This document shows positions 9,991-21,460 of a DNA stretch of 32,584 bases, piece after piece; position 1 is the stretch's first letter, and each line of letters begins with the position of its first letter. This DNA is from Phoronis australis (lineage: Eukaryota > Phoronida > Phoronidae), in contig NMRA01000831.1 in NCBI GenBank assembly GCA_002633005.1, positions 83,078 through 115,661 of the forward strand, given 5' to 3'. A program made the translations under genes and the position numbers. The notes below the pieces were generated by a model that saw only the letters and a list, made by a program, of their open reading frames with translations, searched no databases and had not been told where the DNA came from.

Positions 9991-11536
9991 AAATGTTACT
10001 TAGAACATGAAATTACCGATCCAAAAGCAAAATGGCCGACTTGGACCACCCTACTCAAAATCAGGGACCGCATAAAGTGGACCGAGTTCGGAACTGCGTA
10101 GTTATAGACTAGAGTAATTGAGGGTCGTGAAAAGGATTTGTACGGATAGCCAGATGTCTGAGGAATGCAACGATACCAAAATCATTCATTTAGACCTACA
10201 TTTAGTGGATTTATTTGGAATAAGTTAGGGTCCATTATTTATTATATCCGACTAGTGCCAATCTGTATAGACAAAAACATACCCCACTTAACACAACCCT
10301 GCGCTAGTTGGAAGGACAGTGTAGTCGCTGAAGTTCTATAGAAAGGCAGAATCGACAGGTGTGATACTTATTTATGGATGAGTTACGTCAGATACCGTCT
10401 TTGGCTACGTAGGCCTATCGAAGCCACCAGCCTCCCCATCAGTCCTCTACACGCGTTGGGTACTAGGTGGCGCTGTTAAACTATTTCTTGGAAAATGTTC
10501 CTGCTGCTACATTCGAGAATTGTTGACAGCAGACGACTCACGCTCTAACTTTTAAGCTACTCGGTAAGTCTTTGATAGTTGAAACTCGGACTTTGAGTAC
10601 TTTAATGGAGAAATTAAATGCTATCCATGACGTAATTGTAGCCTCGATACCAGTTGCTGAGCTTTTCACAGAAACCAGGAAATTCCCGTCCCAAATCCAA
10701 ATCGCACGGGTGACCTTGTGATAATCAGACAATCTTGTTAGCGATAGTGTGTTGCGTTTTGTACAAATTCTAGAATGATTCGAAATAGCCACAAATGCTC
10801 AGTGATAATGCTGCAATAGTGGAGAAAAAAAAACAACAATACACCACGGTCAGGGTCGGGCGTAATTAACCTCACTACACAATCAAAAATCAATGCCGTG
10901 GCCGTGGGCCGTGGGCGGGTGTGGATGGCGGGTGGAGAAAATCAGAACTCACTTTTTGGCATGGAAGGGAGAATCACTCATCACGCGAAAGTTGGCAATA
11001 TGCAAGACAAAGGATAAAAAGTCGTTCGAAAATCGCTCCGTGCGTTCATGCGTTGTCGCTATTTTAGTGTCAAATTATGACCCATTTTTTGTTGGATTTA
11101 GGCGGCCATTTTGTTGTTGGACGACAGCGTCGTAAGTTGAGGCATTCGAGTTAAAACTTCATAAATTTTCACCAAAATTCTTGTGTAAAATTTTTATGAG
11201 ACATATATTTGCCTATAAGTCACACAGATATTACTAAATGAGTGGTTAAACTGTCAAAGTGCTCGCAATTTGACACCTAATTAATTTTCACTGTACATGT
11301 TGACATGTTGTGAACACATCCACCACACGAAACGGTAGGAACACTGCATTTATCCACCTTCACTCTTATCAGGCTTCTATTGTGAGTCAGCATGCGTGAA
11401 TAATTGGCTGATAAGCCACCTCTGGAACTACTTTTGGCTGAATGGATGACCAGGCCATAAAATGATAATTAGCAAAGACCAGTTACTATAATGCATCAAA
11501 GAATAATGTCTTGCATCACCTAGCCTTGGTGGAAAG
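9991..11536. other. Stretch with no supported gene
   Basis: Open frames at 10538-10792 (minus) and 10893-11135 (plus) have no recognised motif. A short GC-rich patch of CCGTGG/GGGCGG repeats lies near 10894-10935. No element ends were found. Confidence 0.3.
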
Positions 11537-11733
11537 CTGTATACTGTATTGGCTCAAACAAACGCTTAGAAAAATTCATTTCACGGGGAGGAGACGCTTA
11601 TTGTAGTGAGCCTACGGCAGTTGAAACCCGATTTCCCAAACGGGTAAAATCGGAAGCTAGGATTCATCAAATTTACGCTCTGTGACGTATTTGTAGCCTA
11701 ATGACAGCCTTTCTACAAAATTGTGGTACATTG
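11537..11733 (+). repeat. Dispersed ~190-bp repeat, copy B
   Basis: This is the plus-strand counterpart of 6299-6484, sharing its block order from TGTATTGG through TTTCTACAAAATTGTGGTACATT. Its right third overlaps the start of the tandem duplication, and a ~25-bp trace of it (GTAGCCCACGACAGTCTTTCTACAAGATT region, 13049-13076) is repeated at the start of the second unit. Confidence 0.75.
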
Positions 11734-13044
11734 CTATCAACTTCCGTTGTTAAATTACGATAATTTTTCAAAAAATTGTGCTCATCACAGGGCGAAAACT
11801 TGCCGACTGATGCGTCGCTGAATCGCGATCGTCAATAGGAAAACTTGTACTCTTGAATAAAAATATAGTTTCGACTCAACAAATTACCTGAAATCTTCCT
11901 GATGTTTTACAATTTTTAAAGTTCATGTGGAGTCCAGATTAATTGCGATTAAGTCCAAATGTGCGCTACATCGTACTCCACAACAAGAGAAAAATCTCTG
12001 GATGAACACACATGTTGTTGTCACGTGACGTTTGTTTTGAAGGTCGTCTGTGTATGAGAGTGAGTGAGCGTGCGTGTGCGGGTCATCGACGATAGACTTT
12101 TTTGTTACAAAAGGCGGAGGATTATGCAAGAAAATGGCGTTTACTAGATTGTTTTTCACTTAAACGGCTGTAACGTGCAAGGTGAGTGCTGGTTAACTCA
12201 CAGATTTTGTGTGCACAGGCCGACTGTCGTTAGCTCTGCCGTGGAGTATTAATAGTCCAAGGCTCGATCTACATGTTGGGGACGAAATGAACTACCCGGG
12301 CTGTGTGAAATTTCTGGGTCTAACGGAGACACTGACGCAGTGGTCAGTCAGATCGCTGTATCAAGACTATAGTCAAAATCCAAATTCGTTTTATCGTGTC
12401 CCTGTCAATAATAACGGCATGTTAAAGCCTTCTTAATTTTCGTACTTCAGGAACATAACAATCACGTGTTTTGTACACATACGCGCACGCCGCAGATCAC
12501 ATCTCGGAAATTGCCGATTTGACGGATGACAATGAATGAACACAATGAAATTAACAACGTCGTTTTACAGCTTGTAAGATTCATAATAAACGTATTTTGA
12601 ATATTGCAATGCATGTGTTCCAAAATCTAAATAACTTGGGTCCTATATTTTTGTATTAGTGCGCGCCGAATGAAAGTAATCGTGAGTGTTGCTGTGTTGC
12701 AAAATCTCTTATCCTGGGCCGATTTGAAAAATTCAAAGTTGTACTCATATTTGTTTTCGCTCCTCTTTTCAAATATTACAGTAAAAACTACGTAAAACTC
12801 TCTCCATAAAAAGTACAGTCTGCTAGCTAGATTGTAATCAGCTGATCATATCCGCATGAGCGAAGCCAATTATCCTCGCTCGTGACTCGATGACTAGAGC
12901 AGCTTGGCGGCATCCCTTTGATCGTGAGCCGAGCGCGACTCAGCCAAGGTGGATGAATACGGTCTAGTTCAATTTTCCATACCCCGCCGTTTACCTTAAC
13001 CACTGGGGTTAGAACCAATTTTATTTAGTGGGAATGTTCATAGC
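11690..13044. repeat. Tandem duplication, unit 1
   Basis: Landmarks GCCGACTGATGCG (11802), GAATCGCGATCGTCAATAGG, TCTGGATGAACACACATG, AATGGCGTTTACTAGATTG, ATTTTGTGTGCACAGGC, AATAATAACGGCATG, ACATACGCGCACGCCGCAG and TTTATTTAGTGGGAATGTT all recur in the same order in unit 2, offset by 1274 bp at the first landmark. Compared with unit 2 it has ~80 extra bases between its repeat-derived start and GCCGACTG. Open frames inside are short and not conserved between units, so I see no gene. Confidence 0.9.
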
Positions 13045-14291
13045 ATGTAGCCCACGACAGTCTTTCTACAAGATTGCCGACTGATACGTCACTGAATCGC
13101 GATCGTCAATAGGAAAACTTGAATTCTTGAATAAAAATATAGTTTCGACTCAACAAATTACCTGAAATCTTTCTGATGTTTTACAATTTTTAAAGTTCAT
13201 GTAGAGTCTAGACTAATTGCGATTTAAAGTCCAAATCTACGCTACATCGTACCCCACAACACAAGAAAAATCTCTGGATGAACACACATGTTGTTGTCAC
13301 ATGAAGAACGGTTTGTTTTGAAGTTCATCTATGAGAGTGAGTGAGCGTGCATGTGCGGGTCATCGACGACAGACTTTTTTGTTACAAAAGGTGGAGGATT
13401 ATACAAGAAAATGGCGTTTACTAGATTGTTTTTCACTTAAACGGCTGCAACGTGCAAGTTGAGTGCCGGTTAACTCACAGATTTTGTGTGCACAGGCTGA
13501 CAGTCGTTACCTGTACCGTTGAGTAAAACATTAAAGACGAGGTGACGAGGTGAAATTCCCGGGCAGTGTGAAATTTCTGGGTCTAACGGAGACACTGATG
13601 CAATGGTCAGCCAGCTCGCTGTATCAATTAAGACAATAGTCAAATCCAAATTTGTTGTATCGTGTTCCTGTCAATAATAACGGCATGCTAAAGTTTCTTA
13701 ATGTTCGTACTTCAGGAACATAACAATCACGTGTTTTGTACACATACGCGCACGCCGCAGATCACATTTCGGAAATTTCCTATTTTACGGATGACAATGA
13801 ATGAGCACAATGAAATTAAACAACATCGCTTTACAGCTTGTATTTTGAACATTGCAATGCATGTGTTCCAAAATCTAAATAACTTGGGTCCTATATTTTT
13901 GTATTCGTGCGCGCCGAATGAAAGTAATCGCGAGTGTTGCTGTGTTGCAAAATCTCATCCTGGGCCAATTTGAAAAATAAGTTGTACTCATATTTGTTTC
14001 GCTCCTCTTTTCAAATATTACAGTAAAAACTACGTAAAACTCTCTCCATAAGAAGTACAGTCTGCTAGGCTAGATTGTAATCGGCTGATCATATCAGGCA
14101 TGAGCGAAGCCAATTATCCTCGCTCGTGACTCGATAAATAGAGCAGCTTGGCGGCATCCCTTTGATCGTCGAGCGAGCGCGACTCAGCCAAAGTGGATAA
14201 ATACGGTCTAGTTTAATCGTCCAAACCCCACCATTTACCTTGATAGGTGGGGTTTGGGCCAATCTTATTTAGTGGGAATGTTTATAGCATG
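13045..14291. repeat. Tandem duplication, unit 2
   Basis: This is the second copy, ending at TTTATTTAGTGGGAATGTTT as unit 1 does. The two units agree at most positions, with scattered substitutions and small indels including deletion of ~17 bp near 12575/13830. Near its end a hairpin with perfect 12-bp arms, CCAAACCCCACC at 14221-14232 and GGTGGGGTTTGG at 14246-14257, is present; in unit 1 the matching arms are broken by mutations. The only long open frame (13701-13973) is interrupted in unit 1, so it is unlikely to be coding. Confidence 0.9.
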
Positions 14292-14411
14292 AAAGCCTAT
14301 CTTCAACTGTAACTCCTGTAAATTTGGTTCCTATAATATGTTAAGAGCATCGCTCCGAGCCCACTAGTGCCATAAAGTGCCAAATGTAATGAATTGTTGG
14401 GCATATTAGCT

Positions 14412-14419
14412 TGCTTTTG
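14412..14419. repeat. 8-bp target duplication, left copy
   Basis: TGCTTTTG here is identical to 21453-21460 and abuts the outermost base of the inverted terminal repeat on each side. It marks the insertion site of the 7-kb element. Confidence 0.9.
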
Positions 14420-14740
14420 GGTACTGGTGACAAATACGCCTCCCAAGGTACTTCCTTTTTTCCCACCAATTAACACCTTTTTCGGTAAATATAGCTAATA
14501 TCTTGGGTACCAATACTTTCTATGCAAAGCCTATACTCCTCTTGCGATGTTATTTTTGCTTTAAAACAGCCAGTGTAGCTGTATTCAATTCTCTCCCGTA
14601 CCGACAAAGTAAGAGAACGCACGTCATGTAAATAACCAGTGTAGGCTGCAGTATTACTCAATATCCGCTGAATTAAATGATTTAGTGGTCCCCACCAACC
14701 ACACGCTATAAAACCTTAATTTAACTCAAATTAAAATGTA

Positions 14741-15640
14741 TGGTTGTATGGATAAATTTTATCCGCATGGACCACGAAGTTGATCGTGGTCGTCGTGTAT
14801 TAAATGTGTCTGCCGACCACGCTGCTGACGGAAGGGGTGGTCGTACAAACGAAAATTGTCTCCCGACCACAAGGCAAGCACTGTCGAAGTCATTTAAAGC
14901 GCGTGGTGGTATGGTAAAAAAATAATCCATGCGCCTTCTCTAATATACTTAGATCGTGTCTGGTCGCTACAGACAAAAATTAACAACCCTGACCACCCTC
15001 TCTCAATCGTTTAAAGTGCGTGGTCGTGTGGTCAAAAATTATCTGTCTGGACCAGGCCTTCTTTAAGCGCGTGGTCGTTTGGACGAAAAATGGCCGACCG
15101 ACCACAACCGATCTGAGATTCGAGCAAAATTGCGTCGGTTCGGCATACGGACGAAAATTCAAAGCCCCAACTACGCTCTCTGAGTCAATTAAAGTATGTG
15201 GTCGTATGGTAAAAAATTATCTGTCGGGACCACAACTTCTCCAAGGCCCTTAAAGCGTGTTGTCGTTTGGAGGAAAAATGTCCGCCCGACCACAAGCGTT
15301 GTGAGACTTGAGTAAAATCGCGTCTGGTCGAAACGGACGAAAATTAAAAGCCCCGAACATGCTCCCTGAGTCGTTTAAAGCGCCTGGTCGTAGGGCCAAA
15401 ATTATTCGTCGGGACCATGCCTTTTCTAAGACACTTAAAGTGTGTGGTTGTTTGGACGAAAAATGTCTACCCGACCACAAGCGTTCTGAGACTTGAGCAG
15501 AATCGTGTCTGGTCGAAACGGACGGAAATTATACAGCATCTACCATCCACCCGACCATACGCATTTCTTGACTTAAGCAAAATCCCATGGTGGTCGTCTA
15601 GACAAAAATTAATCACCCCCATCCCGCACTCTCAGAAATA
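14741..15640 (+). repeat. Left sub-terminal array, ~180-185-bp units
   Basis: Units are marked by GGTCGTATGGTAAAAAATTA followed by TCTGTCGGGACCA. The AATTAT landmark falls at about 15038, 15216 and 15401 (spacings 178 and 185), with a shorter, more decayed unit before 15000. Each unit holds three related segments of roughly 60 bp: GGTCGTATGG.AAAAATTA, GGTCGTTTGGACGAAAAATG and GGTCGAAACGGACGAAAATT. CGACCAC occurs between them. Short plus-strand open frames here arise from the repeat and are not genes. Confidence 0.85.
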
Positions 15641-16367
15641 ATTCACTGAGGACCTCAAAGTGCATGGTTGGACATATGACAACTTATTGTATCAGACCAT
15701 TCGTGTTCTATGACTTCTGACAAAAATTAAACTTCCTGAATACGCTTTCTAAGACATTTAAAAGCCATTTTTAAATATTACAAAAATAGATGGATTTGGT
15801 TTGGAAGTAGTTTTCCATGGATGGTAGTTTTAAACTTCTAAACATTATTTTATTTTCTAAATCCATATGATCTAGGACAAAGGTTTGAGATTTCCTTGCA
15901 AGTCACACTCTTATTACATCTTTTGTTGTGGAACACTTACTTGTTAAATTCTATTTTTTAAATAAATGTATAAATCGTGCCAGTTTGGGTAACTTAACCT
16001 AAATGACTTTATCATTTACGATAAATCACAACATATAATTGATGTAGATATGACGCCTTTAGTTCAAATACAAACAAAAAATAATTCCGTGAATTCATGT
16101 GGTCAAGCTTTAATGCAGATGTATTGTGAATTGGACATGCACCAATTAAACAATGAGGGAACCCTTGGGGTTTTTAAATGGTGAATACATAGGCTTTTCA
16201 AATGGGGGCGTCTGTGCAGTTGATAGTTTATCCGATTTGAATACTACAACTCGTCACTACTTTCTGTTATCGGTGACATACCAGTGTTTGAAACATGATG
16301 CTGGCCCGGTGGCCCAAGGCCAGACAGTGACATTGCTCCCGGCCCATGTGGATGTGGTCTCATATAC
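15641..16367. other. Element interior, left of nested insertion
   Basis: AT-rich sequence with no recognisable coding motif. It lies between the left array and the nested hAT-like element. Confidence 0.4.
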
Positions 16368-18503
16368 CAGGGCTCGACATAACGAGCTGCAGGTCGCATG
16401 TGCGACCTGAAATTTGGAAATGCGAGCTGAGATTTTTATCAGCTTGTATCAAGTCGCTAAATGCGACCTGGAATTTCCAACGTATGCGAGCTGAGTTTTT
16501 ACACTTCTCGGCAGAAACCTGGCAAATATAAAGCAACTCTTGTTAGTCCGACCGTTATTTGGTCGTTGCCAAATCCAAGTTCAAAAGAACGCCAACCAAG
16601 AGCAGCCCTACCGATGACTTGTACATGTAAGCAAGTCGCGTGAACATGGGATATGCAGAATCGATCTTTGACGTGTTTCATTGGCTAAGACTTTCGACCA
16701 CTTTTGCAAGTTTTCGGATTCGGGCCGGAAAGTTTTGGGCCACTGCATAACATGTAATAGAATGTCACAAAACGGCGGTGTTTCTACTAATTCTTAAGCG
16801 ATAAACTTATCAAACTTTGTGGTGGACAAATATGTTTATTTTTTGTGTAAGATGTCCTTATTACATGTACCAAATATCCACGACAACATCCCCGATATTG
16901 CCGGCACTGCGGCACTGATCGGTCCTGTTGTTAGCGCGCAAGCGGTCCTGGCAGACAATCGTGACTTAGAGATGTGCGTCTCATTTTTTACTGCATATGA
17001 CAGCCAAAGTGAAAGTGACAACCCTATTAATCGCCAAATAACCGCTACGTCTTCACTCTCAGTTACTAAGAAATTATTTAACCCCTTTACTTGTTCCTGG
17101 GGCTATGTGCGCGAAATATGATTTGACTTTCACACATTGCTGCCAGTGTAAATAATGGGCTCACCCATGAGCCCCCCAATTTGGCGAATTGGGCAAAAAG
17201 GTTCGCCTCAGTGAAACAAAAAGTCCCGCGAGTGAACGAGACAAAAATCCACAAAGTCCACAGGAATTCGGCGCAGATGCACGATTGGCAGGCCTGAACC
17301 TAGTGGCCCCGTTTTTTAGTCCTCGTTGATTTATTTTCAGTAACAGGTCCGCATATGGAAGAATTCTAGCCCCCCTATATTTTAGGCTGGGTGCGCGCAT
17401 GTAAAGTGTAGGCCTGCTCCTGCGATTCAAGTGGGGGGACTCACGCGTGCGCACCACTTCAAAGCTGCAAATCAAAAGAGAACAGCTACAGTCCTAAGTG
17501 AAAGAGTATACCAGCTTGGCTCTGTTGAGCACCCGGGTACGTGCCAGTGGTTTATTTTAAAATGAACTCATAGATTCCCGGCGGTTATAAAAGATCCGAT
17601 GCTTTACGATATTCCCTGGGACCGATATAAACCAGAACTGATATTTCCTGTGACAATGTTTCCGGAGGTTGATGTTCCCTAATCCCTATACTCTATGCCC
17701 ATAGCCAGCTGTTGCAACTAAACGGGTACTAGATGTGAAATTGTGGTCAGAGATTTTTTTATTCTTCTCTTCATACACTCCCTGGCAAGTTTTCGCTCCC
17801 CGGACCACCATCGCCGTAAAATGTTCAGATTCCAATAGAAACAATCTTGTTCCGGCTGAAGCGGGCAATTAAAAACAAAATTATTCCGGGTGGCTAAAAG
17901 GGTACAGTGTATGTGGTAACGATATCCAGAAAGTCACCCCTATACTCGCAAAATCCTATTATTATATCGTTTCTAACCATTGCAGTCGTTTAATATCTCA
18001 TTAACGCAAACACTCACGTTAACGACCACGCACAAGCCTACTCCCTACCTTTGAAGTGTTTTATAATAAGCAGTCACTGATTTACTAAGCGTTCCCCTTC
18101 AATGAATATACTTTTTCAACGGGCATTTTTTTCCGTTTTCACATCGCAAACGTAGCTACTTGAATGCACGTGTCATTTAGGGAGCACTTTTTCAACTTTC
18201 ACGTGGGCAACTTGCCTTGCGTTTTAGGGCCTTTCAATGGCGGTCGTGAAGAACAGTAATACCGTACCTGCATGAACGAACTCAGTTTTGCGATCTGAAA
18301 TTTGTCAGTATTTAATGCTGCAGGTAAGATCATAATCTAAACATTTTCTCGGTGATCTAAAAAATCAATTTTGGAGCGTAAAAATGGCGGGAAATTTTTG
18401 CGCCCTGGCATTTATGAATGCGAGCTGGATTTTGAAAATGTGACCTGGGATTTTGGCTAGGTCGCAAAATGTGACCTGGCGATTTGAATAGCGTCGAGCC
18501 CTG
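16368..18503. mobile_element. Nested hAT-like element, 2.1 kb
   Basis: The ends are CAGGGCTCGAC (16368-16378) and its exact reverse complement GTCGAGCCCTG (18493-18503). TATAC abuts both ends (16363-16367 and 18504-18508), a 5-bp match; hAT elements normally leave 8 bp, and the next three bases do not agree. Sub-terminal regions carry repeated TGCGACCTG and GCGAGCTG motifs, including a near-perfect palindrome CAGGTCGCATGTGCGACCTG at 16390-16409 and several tracts at 18400-18480. A CAGGG start with sub-terminal motif clusters is typical of hAT. The interior frames (for example 16819-17121 and 17161-17475) show no BED finger or hAT dimerisation block that I recognise, so this copy is non-autonomous or decayed. 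Confidence 0.78.
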
Positions 18504-18508
18504 TATAC

Positions 18509-20149
18509 AAGTAACAGCCCCGCGGGTCCAGCACATTTTTTTGCTGAAGCTCAAACACTGTAAGATATTGACAGAAAATTTTAACAATCATCTCTGGAGT
18601 TGGGCATGAGAAAATGAATTAGTTATTTATGAAGCACACTCCGGTTCAGAAGCGATTACAGCATTAACTGTTTACTTAATTAGATACTTTGTTATTAGGT
18701 GTTATACAATAAATATATTAGCAAAAACAGGTCAGGAATATTTAATATTCGTTACCCGTGCATTTGAAATAACCACATAACTTGGTTTTGTCTCGCCTCA
18801 TTCAAATTTGAAGAATCGTATTAGCGTCACTTGACAATTACAAATTTTATTGTTTTGTGGGGCGATGACCTCGAAAGACACATTATGCGCTGCTGGTAAT
18901 GGGTTCGTGGCAAATGGTTTTTGGGGCCTGTGTGTTTCAGTTATTTCCTGACCTGGTGCTGGATGCAGGTCTTCCCCCTACAACGTGCTGCGGTTTAGGC
19001 CTACCGCTCGGACGATGGCAGAGGACCTCATCACCACGCAGGGCTGGTAGTCCGTAGAGACCAGCTAATACAGGAGTTTATCTCGCGGACCACGCGGCAA
19101 GCTTGCCCCGCACTTCCCAGCTTGTGTGAATTTTGACTATATGGTTGCAATCCACCTAAATGGGAGATTAACGGCATATTCATTAGGTAATTGGGCATTT
19201 CATATTTTAAATTGGTTATTACACTATTTACAATATTGTCCATTTTCATATGAAAAAACCCAACTTTTCTGTAGGCAAAAACACAAATTTCAATTACACT
19301 CATACCATGATTTCTTACTATTATTCAACATGATAAAATAGGAATATTATTGGTAATTGCATTTAAATGAATGACTACAAGCAGCTTTTTGTAGGACTCA
19401 TTTTATAGGACCATCGTTGCGGAAGTGGTCTGGTTTTCATCGCACAGGTGGATACTTGCAAAACTGACCATTTATATTTCGAAATGGCGCCTGTGTCTTC
19501 TTAAAACAGACACCCCTCAAATTATTCCAACTTAGGGGTGGCTATCGTATAACTACTTGAATTTGAACGGCTTTCATTTGCTTTTAAATGACTTATAAGC
19601 ATTCTTTGAAAAAATGGTTTCTACTTTTAAACCATTTAAATTAAAGCTGAATTCAGAAAAAAATAAACAGGAAAACTAATTGTGATATAATGTTACAAAA
19701 ATGCCAACAGTTCTTAAATTGAATTAAAGATTAATGTAAGCAAAACAACGCTTGTATTTTGAATAAGAATAACACGGCTTCGAAAGCAAGGCGGTTAACG
19801 GCCATTAAATGTATGTGCTTGGCAAATTGTTCTGAGAAAATAGACCCGATAAATGTTTAAGAAGTGACTTCAATAGACAATAATATAGAGTATTTACGAT
19901 AATATAGAGTATAGTGTATTTACCAAAGACAATAATTTAGAATTCTTTCACAGAATTCCTGGAGGCACGCCAAGTATACATGTACCTTAAGTCTACGTCC
20001 TGCTCGTCTTCACGGCGTCGGCTACATGACTGACGTGGTGGAGTATGTTACAAAACGCAGCACTAGATGTTTGTCCGTGTTCTTCACGCCACATCAACTC
20101 GTCGAGATGGCTTGGCAATTGCTCATCGCCCACGCCGGACATAGCTTTT
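18509..20149. other. Element interior, right of nested insertion
   Basis: Mostly AT-rich DNA without a recognisable transposase. Opposed short frames near 19031-19341 have no known motif. A GC-richer patch lies near 18960-19110. Confidence 0.4.
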
Positions 20150-21085
20150 AGTCGTGTCTTAGCGTTTTTCCAAAAGTTAATTTTCGTCCGTACCGACCAG
20201 ACACGTTTTTGCTCAAGTCTCGGGCTTGTGGTCGGGCGGCCATGTTTCGACGACCACGTGCTATAAGTGGTCCTATCTTAGAGAAATCGTGGTCTCGACA
20301 GATAATTTTTGACCATATGACCACGCACTTCAATTGACTCACTGAGAGCACAGTTGGGGCTTTGAATTTTCGTCGGTACGGACACAAAACGATTTTGCTC
20401 GAATCTCAGATCGCTTGTGGTCGGGCGGCCATTTTTCGTCCAAACGACCACGTGCTTTTAGTGCTTTGGAGAAGGCGTGGTCCCAACGGATAATTTTTTA
20501 CCATACGACCACGTACTTTAATTGACTTAGAGAGTGAAGTTGAGGGCTTTGAATTTTCGTTGGTACGGACCCGACGCGATTTTGCTCGAATCTCAGAACG
20601 CTTGTAGTCGGGCGGACATTTTTCTTCCAAACGACCATGCGGTTTTAGTGCCTTGAAGAAGGCGTGGTCCCGACGGATAATTTTTTACCATACGACCACG
20701 TACTTTAATTGATTCAGAGAGCGTAGTTGGGGGCTTTGAATTTTCGTCGGTACGGACCCGACGCGATTTTGCTCGAATCTCAGATCGCTTGTCAGGTCAG
20801 GCGGCCATTTTTCGTCCACACGACCACACGCTTTTAGTGTCTTGGAGAAGGTGTGGTCCCTACGGATAATTTTTTACCATACGACCACACACTTTAAACG
20901 ACTGTGAGAGAGTGGTAGGGGCTTTGAATTTTCGTGCGTACCGACCCCACGCGATTTTTCTCAAGTCTTACAACGCTTGTGGTTAGGCGGACATTTTTTG
21001 TCCAAATGACCACGCGCTTTAAGGGCCTTGGAGAAGTCGTGGTCCTGACGGATAATTTTTGACCATACGACCACGCACTTTAAAT
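20150..21085 (-). repeat. Right sub-terminal array, 187-188-bp units
   Basis: This is the mirror image of the left array. The landmark GATAATTTTTTACCATACGA lies at 20301, 20489, 20676, 20864 and 21051, a period of 187-188 bp over five landmarks. Units agree closely with each other, more so than on the left side. Minus-strand open frames at 20148-20387 and 20406-20630 fall out of the repeat. Confidence 0.9.
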
Positions 21086-21452
21086 ATGCTAGTTAGGAGG
21101 TATATAAGGATAATTACTATCCACACCAGCTGATTCTTCTTAATTTGAATTACTTCTGCAAAAGTGTGCAGTGCTGGCAGATAACATTGCCAAGAAGAAA
21201 ATACTGTGATTGAATTTTCCTTTACATTTACACGACGTAGTTGTCATCCACAGGTGGCGCAATAATACGACCACATTCAAACATGGCATCTCCGCAAGTT
21301 CATCGAGTTCGAAAAATTAGTTGATATTACGACTGCATATTGGAAGTTGGGAGAAGTATTAACTCTGCAAGATAGATAAGAATAGTCATTTTATATCTCC
21401 TATTTATAAGGAAAAAAGAAGTATCTTGGGAGGCGTATTTGTCACCAGTACC

Positions 21453-21460
21453 TGCTTTTG
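21453..21460. repeat. 8-bp target duplication, right copy
   Basis: TGCTTTTG, identical to 14412-14419. Confidence 0.9.

Larger units (their letters stand above)
14420..21452. mobile_element. 7-kb non-autonomous DNA transposon with inverted repeat arrays
   Basis: The left end begins GGTACTGGTGACAAATACGC, then CTCCCAAGGTACTTC. The reverse complement of the right end is identical for the first 28 bases and remains similar for about 43, with two or three mismatches. Perfect 8-bp duplications flank it. Just inside each end lies an array of ~185-bp repeats in mirror orientation (14741-15640 and 20150-21085). No open frame in the element encodes a recognisable transposase, so it is probably mobilised in trans. 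An 8-bp duplication with GG-initiated ends is compatible with Merlin, and the long arrayed inverted ends with Mutator-like or foldback elements; hAT and P are less likely because their ends start with CA. Family is undetermined. Without the nested element at 16368-18503 it would be about 4.9 kb. Confidence 0.88.

Noticed and set aside
12181-12218. Donor-like CAAG|GTGAGT followed by acceptor-like TGTGCACAG in tandem unit 1
   Set aside because: The implied intron of about 37 bases is too short, the donor is mutated to TTGAGT in unit 2, and the preceding frame is only nine codons.
14740-15641. Overlapping open frames on both strands in the left array, and 20148-20630 in the right array
   Set aside because: They reflect the ~185-bp periodicity, overlap on opposite strands and have no recognisable motif.
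16819-17121. 100-codon plus-strand frame inside the nested hAT-like element, as a possible transposase
   Set aside because: No hAT domain, zinc finger or catalytic block is visible, it overlaps an opposed open frame, and hAT transposases are several hundred residues long.
19031-19303. Minus-strand frame containing Q-A-C-R, reminiscent of the caspase active-site pentapeptide
   Set aside because: The next residues are V-V, not the Gly expected in QACxG, and no caspase fold surrounds it. It lies inside the 7-kb transposon.
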